From Fragilaria radians (taxonomy: Eukaryota; Bacillariophyta; Fragilariophyceae; Fragilariales; Fragilariaceae): a stretch of DNA of 30,521 nucleotides. Within the stretch, counting starts at the first letter, position 1; each line of letters begins with the position of its first letter. The notes under the pieces are model-generated. The model ran no database searches and had not been told where the DNA came from. It saw only the letters and a program-made list of their open reading frames with translations. This document shows positions 29,149-30,521 of the stretch, piece by piece. A program made the translations under genes and the position numbers. The stretch spans positions 1-30,521 of the forward strand of contig CAAAJI010000584.1 of assembly GCA_900642245.1 (NCBI GenBank). Reading direction: 5' to 3'.

Positions 29149-29486
29149 TTGATCCTTAATTCATGCAACAACTATGTTTCTCACCCGTAACGGTTTTGAA
29201 CAACGTCCTCATTAATCCGTACATCAACCTGAAGAGCATTGGTACGAAACTTAATAGTTCTACGCAAATTCGGTCGTGGATGAGATTTGAACCCTTGAAG
29301 TATTGCGTATCGAGATTTAAGTTTTCCCGTACGTCCGCATGATTTTTCACAGCAGAGGCTAAGCCTTCACGTATTACCTTTTTCTCAGGAATTTAGTACG
29401 AACTACTATACGAGCATTCTTGAAAAGTGCTGTGACTGACGAAACGCACAGTTTTATCAACGTAAACACGTAGTTGTAAATTAAGC
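29149..29486. other. Divergent spacer, RFC3 / acidic unknown gene
   Basis: An ATG-less minus-strand frame fills 29387-29156; I do not recognise its product. A T-arm-like GGGTTCAAATC near 29290 (minus) has no matching tRNA body. The rest should hold the promoter of the gene at 29487. Confidence 0.4.
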
Positions 29487-30107
29487 ATGAAACCTCAACA
29501 TTCGGAATTTGATTGGGAGTTTGAGCCTTTGGGGATCCATACGACAGCAAACTTTACGTTACACGCATGGGGGGATCATTCCAGCAAAGAGGGCGACAGA
29601 GGCGAAGAGAAGGTAATGACTCAAAATCAGTGTTGTCCGACTTCTTCATGTACCAAAGTTAATAATACCCCACAATTCGGTTGCGATTCATTCCTTCCTA
29701 AAGATGGCGACAGTGATAGACACCAGTTTTCACCTACCTGTTATTCCATAGAACTGTCCTTTGATGCTTCGCTTGAGGATTACCCTATATTTCATGATCA
29801 TTGCCAAGATACAGACATTGATCAAGATTGTACAGAATTTGAAATTGATTCGGAAGATTCATTGTCATGGCTACACACCTATGAAGATGCAATGGAGGAA
29901 GAAATTCAAAAACAGCGGAAGCGGATTGTTCAGTTCAACGAAACTCCAATGATTCAACTGTATGAACGACACCTGGTGGAAGACCACAAGAACTTGTATT
30001 ATACGGCTCACGAACTTCAACATATGATAGACGCCTTTGTGAAGGAGGGGGGGACTTCACTCTTTCGCTCAAATGTCATGTCTGACGATGATGACGGCGA
30101 CCATTAG
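29487..30107 (+). CDS. Small acidic protein of unknown function with a possible PP1-docking motif
   Basis: I do not recognise this 206-residue protein. Residues 1-125 are acidic and probably disordered with scattered Cys. Residues about 126-188 look conserved: a helix (LSWLHTYEDAMEEEIQKQRK), then KRIVQFNETPMIQLYERHLV and LYYTAHELQHMIDAF. RIVQF (146-150) fits the RVxF-type [RK]-x-[VI]-x-F docking motif of protein phosphatase 1, and the following aromatic block is like the R[VI]xF...W/Y-[YF]-x-x-x-E-L pattern I associate with many stramenopile proteins. It ends in DDDDGDH. The ATG at 29487 is preceded by a TAA two codons upstream. No signal peptide or membrane segment is seen. The PP1 link is only motif-based. 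Confidence 0.65.
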   Translation: MKPQHSEFDWEFEPLGIHTTANFTLHAWGDHSSKEGDRGEEKVMTQNQCCPTSSCTKVNNTPQFGCDSFLPKDGDSDRHQFSPTCYSIELSFDASLEDYPIFHDHCQDTDIDQDCTEFEIDSEDSLSWLHTYEDAMEEEIQKQRKRIVQFNETPMIQLYERHLVEDHKNLYYTAHELQHMIDAFVKEGGTSLFRSNVMSDDDDGDH

Positions 30108-30235
30108 AATATAGAATAAAAAAGTTTTGGTTTTGTTGATTGTTCTTTTTGTACATTTTACTCTCCTTATGTATTTTTGGCTCAAAGATAGGAGATACTC
30201 ATGAAGCGATGAACATAGTCTTATTCGTTATACTT

Positions 30236-30521
30236 TTAAAGATTAAAAGGTTCAATTTGATGTACAGGTCGCCCTATTAGAATTTCGGCTTTGCCATAAT
30301 CGTTACAATTTGGCATCCGAAGAATTGCTGTCGCATACATATGTCGCTCCATCACACCGCATAAACGATCCAGTTCAACAATCAGTTTCGCTTTTCGTTG
30401 ATGATCCCGTTGATCCATTGGTGTTTGTGGACCCAATCCAACGTCGGCAATTTTTGCCAACCGGATATAGTCTTGGTCGGGTGACAACAGATTGGATGAC
30501 AACCATGCCGAACGTGGATAC
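30236..30521 (-). CDS. C-terminal part of an unknown protein, cut by the window edge
   Basis: The minus-strand frame is open from the right edge to a TAA at 30238-30236, about 94 codons. It has a charged helix (DQRDHQRKAKLIVELDRLCG) and ends in AEILIGRPVHQIEPFNL. I recognise no family. The frame has no stop up to the edge and its composition is protein-like, so a real gene end is likely; the true start and any introns lie outside the window. Confidence 0.5.
   Translation of the reverse strand, partial: YPRSAWLSSNLLSPDQDYIRLAKIADVGLGPQTPMDQRDHQRKAKLIVELDRLCGVMERHMYATAILRMPNCNDYGKAEILIGRPVHQIEPFNL

Noticed and set aside
29275..29300. tRNA-like T-arm GGGTTCAAATC on the minus strand
   Set aside because: No acceptor stem, D-arm or anticodon arm can be placed at the right spacing.
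29156..29387. Open minus-strand frame just upstream of RFC3
   Set aside because: It has no ATG and would overlap the divergent promoter. Its product (KNHADVRENLNLDTQYFKGS and onward) is not recognised. An upstream exon is possible but unsupported.
1..30521. CRISPR array, prophage or bacterial defence system
   Set aside because: No regular spaced repeats or phage genes were seen, and the window is eukaryotic with spliced genes.

Overview
This window looks like nuclear DNA from a eukaryotic microbe, most likely a diatom or another stramenopile. The coding genes are eukaryotic housekeeping types: RAD18, SKI3/TTC37, TSR2, a WBP4-like splicing factor, a mitochondrial citrate carrier and RFC3. Three short introns (72, 104 and 97 nt) have GT..AG ends. 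There are no operons or bacterial-type signals. The Copia remnant matches diatom CoDi-type elements, and the secreted LRR protein with GTIPSSIGSLTRLT-type repeats is a common diatom gene type. The lineage call is an inference; no rRNA or organelle marker is present.

Layout, left to right. (1) 1-1455, minus: RAD18 ubiquitin ligase, two exons, cut by the left edge. (2) About 1.9-7.6 kb: a transposon graveyard around one secreted LRR gene (2607-3632, minus). It holds a short Copia scrap, a plus-strand hAT scrap, a minus-strand hAT transposase end with AACCG-rich repeats, a broken Helitron/PIF1-like helicase and a broken Copia polyprotein that has lost its integrase core. (3) 8.1-12.8 kb, plus: a tandem pair of Na+/H+ exchangers. 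The first is intact; the second is interrupted by one extra base. (4) 13.4-18.0 kb, minus: one long intronless SKI3/TTC37 TPR gene. (5) 18.8-19.7 kb, minus: an unrecognised putative regulator with a coiled coil and a basic Trp-containing module. (6) 21.1-22.6 kb, plus: a ZIFL-like major facilitator transporter with a frameshift near its last membrane segments. (7) 22.9-25.1 kb: TSR2 and a WBP4/FBP21-like zinc-finger protein, divergent across 150 bp. (8) 26.7-27.7 kb, plus: mitochondrial citrate carrier, convergent with RFC3 (27.9-29.1 kb, minus). (9) 29.5-30.1 kb, plus: a small acidic unknown protein, then the C-terminal end of another unknown gene running off the right edge (minus).

Functional links are loose, as expected for a eukaryotic locus. 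RAD18 and RFC3 both act at replication forks (PCNA ubiquitination and PCNA loading), and both carry E2F-like TTTGGCGC sites just upstream of the preferred start codon, which suggests shared S-phase control. I found no clear defence island, CRISPR array, tRNA or rRNA. The most unusual material is the multi-family transposon mosaic, the two single-base frameshifts in otherwise well-conserved transporter genes, and the uncharacterised 311-residue protein.
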